Shown in pieces: positions 14,896-23,431 of a stretch of 23,431 nucleotides of DNA; within the stretch, counting starts at the first letter, position 1, and each line of letters begins with the position of its first letter. Made by a program: the position numbers and the translations under genes. The stretch comes from Betaproteobacteria bacterium. Lineage in GTDB: Bacteria; Pseudomonadota; Gammaproteobacteria; Burkholderiales; Usitatibacteraceae. The notes beneath the pieces were generated by a model. The model saw only the letters and a list, made by a program, of their open reading frames with translations, was not told the DNA's origin and did no database searches. The stretch is from positions 1 to 23,431 of the forward strand of contig JADJEZ010000022.1 of the NCBI GenBank assembly GCA_016708825.1, written 5' to 3'.

Positions 14896-17111
14896 GATGG
14901 GCCGGCTTCCGTGGTGCCGGAGGAACGGCCGCCGAAGGAATGGCCGGCGGGGAGTGCCACAGTGGCCGAAAGGCTCGATCCCGTGCAGGTCGTCGCCGCC
15001 GCGAGCCGGGTCGACGAGGCCGTGGATTCGGTTGCCTCGACCGTGAGCGTCATCGAGCGCCAGGACGTGTTCCGGGACGTGGCGGGAAGTCTTCGCGACC
15101 TGTTGCGCTACGAGCCCGGCGTCTCCATCGAGAACGGTGCGACTCGCTTCGGACTGGGCAACCTCAACATCCGCGGCCTGGACGGCAATCGCGTGCAGAT
15201 GACCGTGGACGGCATCCGACTGCCGGAGAGCTACCGCGTCGGCAGCTTCTCGAACGCCTCGCGCAACGCCCTGGGCCTCGGACTGCTGAAGCAGGTGGAG
15301 ATCGTGCGCGGTCCCGCTTCGGCCATCCACGGCTCCGACGCCCTTGCGGGCGTCGTTGCATTCACGACGCTCGATCCCGCGGCGTTCCTGCAAGGCGGCA
15401 AGTCCCGGGGGAGGTGAATTCTTCGTGGCCCACACGGGCGCGGACGGCGGAGCGGCGCGAGGCGGCCGTGGCACTCGACGCGGCAGGAACCCAGTTGCTC
15501 GTGGGCGTGGAGCGCACCGATGGCCGGGAGGTGGAGAATCGGCACGACCGGTGGCACCGGCTCGGCACGCACGGAACCCAATCCGCAGGCAACGCGCTCG
15601 GAGAGCCAGCTCGTGAAATGGGTCGTGCCCACGACCTCGGGCTGGCGCTACACGCTGACCGCCGATCGCTACGCACGGGACGCGAGGACCGATGTCCTCA
15701 CCCTGAACCCGCAATCTTCCCGCACGGTGAGCCTGCTGGGAGACGACCGCGCGCGCGCCGCAACCGCTACAGCGCGGAAGCAGTGGGATACGGTGTGGGG
15801 CCATTTTCCCGGCTCGCTGTCACTGCGTTCCTCCAGGATTCCTCACCCAGCAGGACACGGCGGAGACCCGCGCCAACACCACGGCCGTCTGCCTTTCCTC
15901 GCTTGGCACGGTCCGCTGCCTGCGCGAAACCGCGCTTCCGCTACGAGGCCGGCGAAAAGGGCCTGATCGCCATCGGGGAGGCCGAACCGCGCTGGTTCGG
16001 TCTCGACCATCGTCTCGTCGTCGGAGTGGAATTCTCACGCACTCGCGCCAAGGAGATGCGCGATGGTCGCCAGACCAACCTCGATACGGGCGCCGGAGAC
16101 GAACATCGTCGGGGGAGGCGCTGCCGACCCGCGATTTTCCCGTCTCCGACACCGACCGCTTCGGAGCCTTCGCGCAGGATTCCTTCGTGGCAGCCGACCC
16201 GCCTCACCTGGATACCCGGTATCCGGGGTGGATGCGTTCCGAGTCCGGCCCCGCCCGACTCCTCTTCCTCACCGGCAACTCCTGGTCGTCCCGTGGCCTC
16301 GCTCTCCGACGAGGCTTTCTCGCCCAAGCTCGGCCTGCTCTTTCGCGCAAGCGAGGCGCTGACCTTCAACGCGCGCAGATCGCGACGGGATTCCGCGCGC
16401 CGCCTGCCGCGGACCTGAACATCGGCCTTACCAGCCTGCCATCGGGATACACCGTGGTACCGAATCCGGATCTCCAGCCGGAAACTTCCCGTGGCATCGA
16501 GCTGGGCGCGCGATTCAAAGCCGGATCCTTCGAGGCGATGGTGACCGGCTTCCATACGCGCTATTCGGATCTCATCGTCTCGCGAGCGGCCCTGCCCTGC
16601 CCTGCCGACCCGCGCTGCGTGCCCGGCGCCACGGGGACCTTCCAGTCGCAGAACGTGTCCTCGGCGCGGATCTACGGTGCCGAGGCCAAGGCGGCGTGGC
16701 GCTTTGCGAATGGCTGGACCGCGCGTGCGGCCCTGTCGATTCCGCGCGGCGACGACATCGGAAAGAACGAACCGCTCAACGCCATCGATCCGGCGAGGCT
16801 GAGTCGCGGGCGTTGGCTGCGAGAGCATGCGCTGGGGCGCGTCCCCTGCATGTCACCCACGCCCGGGAACAGACGCGCGTGGATCGGTCGGCCGGGATCC
16901 ATTTCGTGCCTCCCGCGTGGACCACCGTGGACCTGACCGCTTGGGTGAAGCCCTTGCCCTCCCCTCGAAATCGCCGCGGGCGTATTCCAACATCACCGAC
17001 CGCAAGTACTGGCTGTGGCCGGACGTGCGGCTCACGAACGTGACCTCGGGCTTCGACCGCTACACGCAGCCCGGACGCAACTTCGGGGTGAACGCGCGCT
17101 GGCGCTTCTGA
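14896..17111 (+). CDS. TonB-dependent outer-membrane receptor, heme/transferrin-receptor type (frameshifted)
   Basis: This is a plug-and-barrel receptor that imports a large ligand, in this family often heme or iron from proteins, using TonB energy. The plug is clear: LDPVQVVAAASRVDEAVDS (TonB-box side), LRDLLRYEPGVSIENG, LNIRGLDGNRVQMTVDGIRL and LKQVEIVRGPASAIHGSDAL. Barrel pieces follow in several frames, including TGFRAPPAADLNIG, a CPADPRC loop, ITDRKYWLWPDV and the terminal GVNARWRF ending in phenylalanine at the stop 17109-17111. At least eight frame changes occur between 15410 and 17000. The signal peptide is missing because the start is joined to the preceding remnant, so the left border is approximate. 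The ligand is not known. The position after nirS suggests heme or metal supply. Confidence 0.8.
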
Positions 17112-17169
17112 CCCGCTCGGACGGGGCTGAGGTAGACTTTTCGCGTCAAGCCCAGCTTCCGGGGACACG

Positions 17170-17477
17170 ATGCGAATCCGAACTGCAGCAGTGAGCCTCG
17201 CCTTCGTCATGCCGCTTTGCGGTGCCGCCGCTCCCAGCGCCTCCGAAGGGCGCGAAGCTCGTCGAGGCCAGCAAGTGCGAGGCGTGCCACCAGAGGAGAT
17301 TCGCGGCCCGGTCGGCGCCATCTATGTGCGCAAGGACCGCAAGGTGACGAGTTGGGCCAGGCTCCGTCGCAGGTGGCGCAGTGCAACACCGCGCTCAATA
17401 TCGGGCTGTTCCCCGAGGACGAGGAGCATCTCGCCGCGTACCTCGACGAGACCTGGTACCGGTTTCGGGCTAAATAG
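17170..17477 (+). CDS. Small monoheme cytochrome c (frameshifted)
   Basis: A Sec signal (MRIRTAAVSLAFVMPLCGAA) precedes AKLVEASKCEACHQ, read after a frame change near 17250, with the heme motif CEACH. The frame then changes again near 17295 to GPVGAIYVRKDRKVTSW and near 17360 to SQVAQCNTALNIGLFPEDEEHLAAYLDETWYRF. The stop is at 17475-17477 and the total is about 102 residues. The ending resembles short periplasmic c-type cytochromes of betaproteobacteria. The extra cysteine in QCNTAL is not part of a heme motif. It lies 58 bases after the TonB receptor and probably shares its transcript. The likely role is electron transfer in the periplasm; no partner is proven. Confidence 0.65.
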
Positions 17478-17480
17478 CGC

Positions 17481-18652
17481 CTAGCGGGTGTAGGCGGAGA
17501 AACCCGCGAGCGAAGCTCGGCGGCAGCGCCGGATACTCCCCGGGGCCGAAGGCGCGGCATTCACCTGTCCGGTTCGCATCAGAGCACAGGATCCAGGTGC
17601 CACCCTCGACGATCACCGAATCGGCGCGATCGTTGAATCCGATGCGTTCAGGTCCGCTGCCGAAGTCTCGAGCCAGATGGAAGGCCGCCGAACTGGCCGA
17701 ATTCGAAGAGGCGGATGCGCGCCACTCTTTCGTCGTGCCGGCCCCGTGTGCGTTCCTCCCCGCCTGGAATCCACGGGGCGCGCGGACGAGTACCGATCGT
17801 CCTGGCCGGTCGGAAGCGACGGATAGCGGCCCGGGCCATAGGTCCGGCACTCTCCCCGATAGGAGGAATCGGTGCAGAACTGCCAGGTTCCGCGCCGGAC
17901 GATGATCGATGCGACGGCGTCGTTCAGGCCGAGCGGGCCGAAATCCGGCGTTTCGCGGTGGAAGCGTCCGCAACGGGCCGTCGAATTCGCGACGGTCGTA
18001 GAGCAGCACCTCCGCACCGCCCGCGTCATCCCGACGGCCTGCGGCAACCGGCGGCTGAACGGGGCGCGCCGACGAATAGGCGTCGTCCTCTCCGTCGGGG
18101 ACCGAAGGGTACCTGCCAGGCCCGAAGCTGCGACAGCGGCCCCGGTAGTTCGCGTCCGTGCAGAGTTCCCACGTTCCCCGGCCCACCACGAGGGATGCCA
18201 CCGCGTCGTTGATGCCGAGACGATCGAAATCGGGCACGGCACCGGTCAGCGTTCCCAGCGGTCCGGCGTAGTCGCGGCGGTCGAACAGGGCGATTTCTCC
18301 CGCCGGCGCACCTGGGCGGCCGAGGTCACCGGCAGCGGTCTCGCTGCCTGCCGCGGCGGCGAGACGCGCGGAGGAGATTCGATCCTGAGCGCTTCCCAGC
18401 GACTCGTACTCGCCCGGGCCGAAGATCCTGCACCTGCCCTCGAAGTGGGCCCGGGAGCACACTTCCCAGACGCCGCTCTTCACCGTCATGGAGGCGGCGC
18501 CGCTTCCGAAGCCGCGGAAGCCGAGGTCGGTCGCCTGCTGCGTGATCGCGACGCTCCGCCCGCGATAGCCGGGCTGCCTCGTAGAAGACGATCTGCTCTG
18601 CGGATGCCGCGAGGTTCGCGAAAGCCGCGAACGCCGTGATGACGATGGTCAT
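17481..18652 (-). CDS. Exported protein with four beta/gamma-crystallin domains (frameshifted)
   Basis: A signal peptide (TIVITAFAAFANLAASA) is followed by four tandem beta/gamma-crystallin domains, each about 85 residues: near 18610-18370, 18300-18060, 18020-17775 and 17730-17481. Each repeats a block of the type W-x-L/F-C-x-D followed by RGRCRSFGPGRYPS (seen as VWEVCSRAHFEGRCRIFGPG, TWELCTDANYRGRCRSFGPG, TWILCSDANRTGECRAFGPG). Two cysteines per domain could form a disulfide. Linkers are Ala/Gly/Pro-rich. Frames change near 18560, 17945, 17770, 17680 and 17505; the preferred end is FSAYTR with a stop at 17481-17483. Bacterial members often bind calcium or act as periplasmic or surface proteins; the function here is unknown. 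It lies 96 bases after the Fe-S protein gene on the same strand. Confidence 0.75.
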
Positions 18653-18748
18653 GCGCAGGTGGAGTCCCGTTCCTGCCCAGGTTGCGCAGCGGCTCGCCCT
18701 CGGAAGGCGCGCAGGCCGACGCCTGGTTGAACGCCTCGGCCCGCTTCA

Positions 18749-20945
18749 TCAATTCTCCAGGCCCGGCTCGTCGGGATTGCGCGGCTTGCCCGGATGGATG
18801 ATCGCGACCTGACAGGTCTCGGCCGCCTCGACGAGCTGCCGGAACGTCCCGGCGTTTGCATCCTTGATGTGGGCCTGCTTGTTCTCATTGTAGAGGAACA
18901 GCTCGGGATTGATGAGCTGGCACTCGTTGCAGCTCGGGCAGCGGGCCGTTTCGATCCAGGGATTCATCGGAAGGAGGCTTCTCTTCCGGAGGTGCAGTGG
19001 ATGCCGCCACGGCGGCGGCAACGGCGCCGGCGGCGGGAGGCGGCGCTTCGGAGACGACGGTCGGCGCTCCCGCCGTCGCTTGCCGCAGCGCATCCAGCTC
19101 CTGGTTCTTCGAAATCTCCCATGCGGCCTTCTCGCGGGCCAGGAGCCGTTCCGCGTGCGAATCGTGGATGCCTGCGTGCTCCTGGATGCGGTGCCACGCA
19201 GCAGGCAGCGTTTCGTGGCCTGCATCATCCGTGCATCGACCAGAACCCGGTGCAGCGCGTCGTCCCCGTCGACCGCGAGCAGGTAGGGAATGCGTTCCGG
19301 TGGCCCGCTGCGCCCGAAGTGGTGCAAGCCAGTCCACGGCCGGCATCATCGCGCTGGTCCACTCGGTCGTGCGCGGGACGATCGCAGCGCGCGGCGTTTC
19401 GTTTGTCGCACATCGCGAAGTCCGCGTAGGTGAATGGGCGTGCCTCCTCGCCGCGCACCCGCTGCATCTGGCTCATTGGCGTACTCGAGCGGTCCTTGGC
19501 CCAGTCGATCTCCGATTGCGGTTGTGCGCTCGATGCTGAAGCTCGTGGCCCAGTTCTCGCCTGCCGCCGCATCGTAGACGAAGGTGTGAAGGCACGCGAT
19601 TCCACTGCCGCTCCGCCGTCAGATAGCGCGGAGTTCCGGCTGCCTCCGGCGCGCCGGAGAACACACGCGAAGAGCGCCTGACCGTTGAAGCCCATGCCGT
19701 GCTCGATCCGGTTGCGCAGCCGGTGAGGCTGAAACTCGTGGCCTGGAGCACGAACATCCCGCCCAGCCTCATGGTGTAGTGGCGAGCCGGGCATTGTGCA
19801 CGCCGAAGGCGAAGCGGCCGGTGCCGATCGAGGCTCCTCGAGTAGGTCGGTCACCCGCACCACGACCCTCACCGGAAGCCCCGGAGGGGAGAAGTGTCCA
19901 TGAGACTCGCGTTCTCCGGAAGGTCGTTGCGACCGACGGGGATGCACACCAGGTAGTCCGGGAATAAGGCCAGGTCGTCCGCGGTGAGGAGTTCGCGTCG
20001 TAGGCCAAGAAGAACGGGTCGTGGTCCTTCTCGTCGTAGCCGTTCTCCTGCCTGAGTTCGGCGATCGCGATCGCCTTCACGAGTTCCACCACCCGGGAGC
20101 TGTTCCCGGCAGGCCGCCACCGCTTCGGCCACGTTGTCGAACCAGGAACCCGTAGCTCGCCTCCCCGACCCGGGGAGCGACCTCGGCATGGAAGCGCTAG
20201 AACGTCAGCACGGATAGCGCCCATTCGATGCGACGCCTGGTGACGCCGGCAACCGGTCCCTGGGGCGCTGTGAGTGACGAGCCGCGACATCGCCGTGAAA
20301 TCGAAGTCGTCCGCGCATGCCGCCGACGGAAGCGCGCAGCGCATCGGGCCGCTGCCCCGCCTCGGAGCGCACGAATGCGGCCCGCAGGATATCGCCGCGG
20401 AAAGCCCGCGTTGCCGGCGGTCGAGGTGCCCGTGGAAAACGCTCGCCTTCTGGGCCTGTACACGCCGCCAGCGTGGATGATGAACCGAGACGGCAGGCGA
20501 TCGTCGCAATCGACCAGCGCGCCGTCGACCCTCGAGGGAATCCCTGGCAAGGGCGAGCACCTTGATACGCTCGTCGGCATCGGAGGCGAGCTTCGCAGCA
20601 GCGGTGGCCCAGAGCTCCGACAGGTCGCCTTCCGCGCCCCCCCGTGAGGTTCGCCCGCAGCTCGCGCTCGAGCCGCAGGAGCGTGCTTGCGCAGGCGCTC
20701 ACCCTCGATGCCCGCGGCGCCAGTGTCTCGATGACGTGGTTCACGAGCAGGTGAGGACATTGCGCAGCCGTCGGTGATGCCGCTCTCGACCCAGGACCAG
20801 GGAAACCTGCCGCCGGCGCGTGAGATCCCTGTACTGGCGAAAGCCGGGCGAATCGGGGACTTGTCCAGGCTGCGAGGTCGTCGCCGGAACGCCTGCCCGT
20901 CGCGTGGAAGACCTGCTTGTCCTGGAACCGCGCCGCCATGTCCAT
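18749..20945 (-). CDS. Large unrecognised protein with C-terminal Fe-S domain, linked to korAB (frameshifted)
   Basis: The ATG at 20945 follows the korB stop by about 20 bases with a purine-rich leader and starts MDMAARFQDKQVFHATGRR. The long N-terminal region (about 600 residues) is pieced from several frames: GITDGCAMSS, LSELWATAAAKLASDAD, DADDERIKVLALARDSLE-like helices, AIAELRQENGYDEKDHDPFF and FALYDYLVCIPVGRNDLP-like segments. I recognise no family. A helical stretch (AERLLAREKAAWEISKNQEL) and an Ala/Pro-rich linker follow. The last 75 residues form a ferredoxin-like domain with CPSCNEC (18920-18940) and a fourth cysteine in AETCQVAIIHPG. It is likely an electron-transfer partner of KorAB. 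The end may be slightly further left (LMKRAEAFN in another frame). Confidence 0.6.
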
Positions 20946-20965
20946 TGCTGCCTGCCTCTGCTGTG

Positions 20966-21952
20966 TTATCGCGCCCGGTGACCAGGCGGCGGCAGCTCTG
21001 GTTTCCGTCATCAGGCCAGAAGGTGAACCTGTCGAATTCCGCATCCAGGCCCTTGCGGATGGCTTCACCGTGCGCAGGCCCGCCCGCACCGCGCAGGTCC
21101 TCGTAGCAGGGAACCTCGAGGTCCTGGTAGAGGATGCCGACGGGAATCGGATCCTCCGAAGAGGCGACTTCCCCGGCCCGGTGGATGTCCAGCGGACCGT
21201 GCCTCGCGCTGGTTCTTGTACGCGCAAGCCCGCGCTCGGCTCGAGCCCGTTCGCGCGGGTGAGAGCAGCGTCTTGCCGGGATCGTGCACCAGGGTTCGAA
21301 CATCTTCGGCAGGAACTCCGGGCAGCGCTGGACGATCCGGACGAAGGAGAAGCCGCAGTGGTGAAACGCCCCGAGAGATGACGCAGAGGAGTCGAGAATC
21401 CAGTCCACGCCCTGTTAATGAAGGAGGACGTTCTGCAATCCCAGCGTCACGGTGAGGGGGGTCAACGCCTCGAGGATCGAGCCGCGCGGCGTCGCGTGCT
21501 CTTCAGCCCGATCGGCGAGGTCGGCGAGGCCGCTGCTTGGTGAAACGGTAGACGGGATCGTCGTGCAGGATCACGGTGAGGTTCATGTTGTAGCGGATCG
21601 CGTGGATCCAGTGCGCGGCACCGATGCTGCAGCAGTCGCCGTCGCCGGTGTTCACGAAGACGTTCAGGCCGGGCCTCTACACTTCACGCCCTGCGGATCG
21701 GGAAGGCGCGGCCGTGGACGCCGTGGAATCCAGGGTCTGCTGCAGTGCGGGAAGCGGCTCGAGCAGCCGATCCCGGAGACGAACACCTCCGTCTCCGGCG
21801 GCGCGAGGTTTTCGTCGGCAGAGCCTCTGACGGCGGCGAGGATCGCGTTGTCGCTGCAGCCGTTGCACCACCGCGGCACGCCACCCTGGTAGTCCTCGAG
21901 ATTGTGCTGCTCCTCGTGGAGCTTGATGATGCACTGGAGAGGGGGCTGGGCT
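20966..21952 (-). CDS. korB: 2-oxoacid:ferredoxin oxidoreductase, beta subunit (frameshifted)
   Basis: The beta subunit binds thiamine diphosphate and a [4Fe-4S] cluster and splits CO2 from a 2-oxoacid (2-oxoglutarate or pyruvate) while reducing ferredoxin. Near the N-terminus GVPRWCNGC gives a cluster cysteine pair and FVSGIGCSSRFPH another conserved cysteine. The thiamine motif is GDGDCCSIGAAHWIHAIRYN (GDGD at 21635-21646). Then follow SPTSPIGLKS, HHCGFSFVRIVQRCPEFLPK and the C-terminal ASSEDPIPVGILYQDLEVPC. Frames change near 21830, 21690, 21540, 21400, 21270 and 21100. The stop chosen is TAA at 20966-20968. The start is unclear: no ATG lies just after the korA stop, so a base error in the start codon is possible. 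Confidence 0.82.
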
Positions 21953-21956
21953 ACCG

Positions 21957-23431
21957 CTAGTTTTCCTCCTCGAGTTTGGCGCGCAGCGCCTTCTACCCAC
22001 GTTGCCGGGCTTTCTGATCGGCTGCCCGCGCGCCTCGCTCCAGCAATCGACGTCGACCAGGAAGGCGAGCGCAGCATCATCGCGAGCGCCGTAGCGGCGA
22101 TTGTTCTCGTCGATGAGCTCGGCCTCGAGGCGATCTCCCAGCCGCCCTCCACCGCGATCACTGGGAAGGGCTTCAGGATCTCGCTGATTCCGAGGGCATG
22201 GGCTGGATGAAGCGCAGGTGCAGCGACGAGACCTTCAGGCCCCCTCCCGCAGGCGTTCCACCGCCTCGATCACGCCCCTGGGAGCTTCCCCAGCCGACTA
22301 CCAGGAGCTTCACTCCTCGGGTCGCTGAACACGGGCGGAGTCTTGAGCGTCTTCTGCAGCGCCGCGAGCTTGAGGCTGCGGGCGCGAAGTTCCCCCTCGT
22401 TGATCGACGGATCGTAGGCGACTTTGCTCAGGCGGTCGTGGGCGAGCCTGGTGACCGTGTGCATGCCGCCGTGGCTGCTCCCGGCAGGAAGCGGCCTGGC
22501 GATGCCGCCGGTGACGGCGTCCCAGTCGCGGCTTGGCGTCCTCGGGCAGCGGCGACTGGTCGATCGGCGGCGCGAGCCAGTCCTCGTTGAAGATCGGCCG
22601 GGCGAACGGCGTCTGGGCGGTGGCGAGGCTCGCGTCGGAGAGCACCACGACGACCATGCGTTGACAGTCTCGGCGATCTTGCGCGCCTAGATCATCGAAT
22701 AGAAGCAATCCTCGATCCCGCCTCACGGCCATGACCACCTTCGGCGCGTCGCCGTGGCTTCCGTAGACGGCGGGAGCAGGTCGCCCTGTTCGACCTCTTC
22801 TTCCGCTGTCCGGCGCTCGGGCCGCCGCGCCGCACGTTCACCACCACCAGCGGGATCTCCGCCAGCGACCGCGAGTCCCAGCCCTCCTGCTTGGAGCGAG
22901 TAGCCGGGACCGGGGGCGATCGTCACGCGCAGCGTCCCGCGCAGGAGGCACTGATCGGCAAGGCGCACGCGGCGATCTCGTCCTCGGCCTGGTGGACCAT
23001 TCCCGCCCACCTTCTTCGAAGCAGTCCGACAGGTAGTGGGAGGCCGAAGTCGCCGGCGTGATCGGGTACATCGCGCAGATAAACCATGGGAAGCGAGCAT
23101 CGCCCAATCGCGGTGTTCCTGCTGGTCACCACCTGGGCGACCTTGCTCTTCGCGGGGATCGCGCCTGGAAGTCGAGGTTCGCTTCCGCTCACGCGAAGCC
23201 CGCCCCGATGAGCTTCACGTTCGTGTCGATGATCGAGCGGTCCTTCTTGCCGAAGGTACTGCCACCTGCTCGCGAGCGAGCTGAAGCTCGAAAGCCGTAG
23301 ATGCCGCAGGAGCATTTTCAGGACGAATACGTTTCTTGCCGCGCCGGGCGTCGGTCATGAGGGGAGCGGCATTCGCGCTCGAGCGGTATCTCGATCACGC
23401 GGAAGCCGCCTTCGCCGTGGGCCTCGACGGT
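21957..23431 (-). CDS. korA: 2-oxoacid:ferredoxin oxidoreductase, gamma-alpha fusion subunit (partial, frameshifted)
   Basis: The gene enters from the right edge. The first part (EAHGEGGFRVIEIPLERECR, FGKKDRSIIDTNVKLIGAGF) belongs to the gamma domain. The alpha domain follows with ICAMYPITPATSASHYLSDC, VHQAEDEIAA, APGPGYSL and VVVNVRRGGPSAGQ, then the C-terminal LLVVGWGSS, LKVSSLHLRFIQPMPS and AKLEEEN with a stop at 21957-21959. It pairs with KorB to form a two-subunit enzyme, as in the 2-oxoglutarate:ferredoxin oxidoreductases of anaerobic aromatic degraders. Many frame changes occur, and a TAG lies in frame near 22689. The 2-oxoacid specificity cannot be decided from sequence; VOR, POR and KGOR share these motifs. 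Confidence 0.82.

Noticed and set aside
1..23431. CRISPR array or insertion sequence
   Set aside because: No regularly spaced repeats, no transposase motif and no terminal inverted repeats with target duplications were seen.

Overview
The window looks like a GC-rich betaproteobacterium (Rhodocyclales, Burkholderiales or Nitrosomonadales type) that can denitrify and probably oxidises reduced sulfur. The basis is a cytochrome cd1 nitrite reductase (nirS), a divergent flavocytochrome c sulfide dehydrogenase pair (fccAB), a 2-oxoacid:ferredoxin oxidoreductase operon and a proteobacterial tRNA-Asn half. The lineage is inferred from remembered protein similarity, not from a search.

Layout. Bases 1-5343 are the distal part of a siphophage-like prophage read on the + strand: the end of a protease/major-capsid fusion gene, three small hairpins, a small head-tail ORF, a tape-measure gene of about 3.3 kb and one or two small ORFs. 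The prophage ends at the 3' half of a tRNA-Asn gene (5337-5380) followed by a strong terminator, which looks like the distal attachment site of a phage integrated in tRNA-Asn. Bases 5560-7694 are host genes: an MscS-family channel, a small cysteine-rich protein, a 7Fe ferredoxin and a DUF2249 protein. Bases 7701-12301 are on the - strand, transcribed in the order fccA, fccB, trpB2, FGGY kinase. Bases 12302-12614 are a divergent regulatory region. Bases 12615-17477 are on the + strand: nirS with its terminator, a remnant of a d1-type beta-propeller protein, a TonB-dependent receptor and a small monoheme cytochrome. Bases 17481-23431 are again on the - strand, transcribed in the order korA (partial), korB, an unrecognised large protein with a C-terminal Fe-S domain, and an exported protein with four beta/gamma-crystallin domains.

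How the genes may work together. FccAB would pass electrons from sulfide to c-type cytochromes, and NirS would consume such electrons by reducing nitrite to NO. Two FNR/Dnr-like sites, one about 95 bases upstream of nirS and one about 95 bases upstream of trpB2, suggest induction at low oxygen. The TonB receptor next to the cytochrome genes may import heme or metal. KorAB with the Fe-S protein would make reduced ferredoxin from a 2-oxoacid.

Quality warning. Many genes are broken by single-base frameshifts, mostly where one base of a short run is missing, while the conserved protein continues in the next frame. I read these as sequence errors rather than real decay. A few larger internal losses (in the capsid gene and between the d1-like gene and the TonB receptor) may be assembly deletions. 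Start and end points of the broken genes are therefore approximate.
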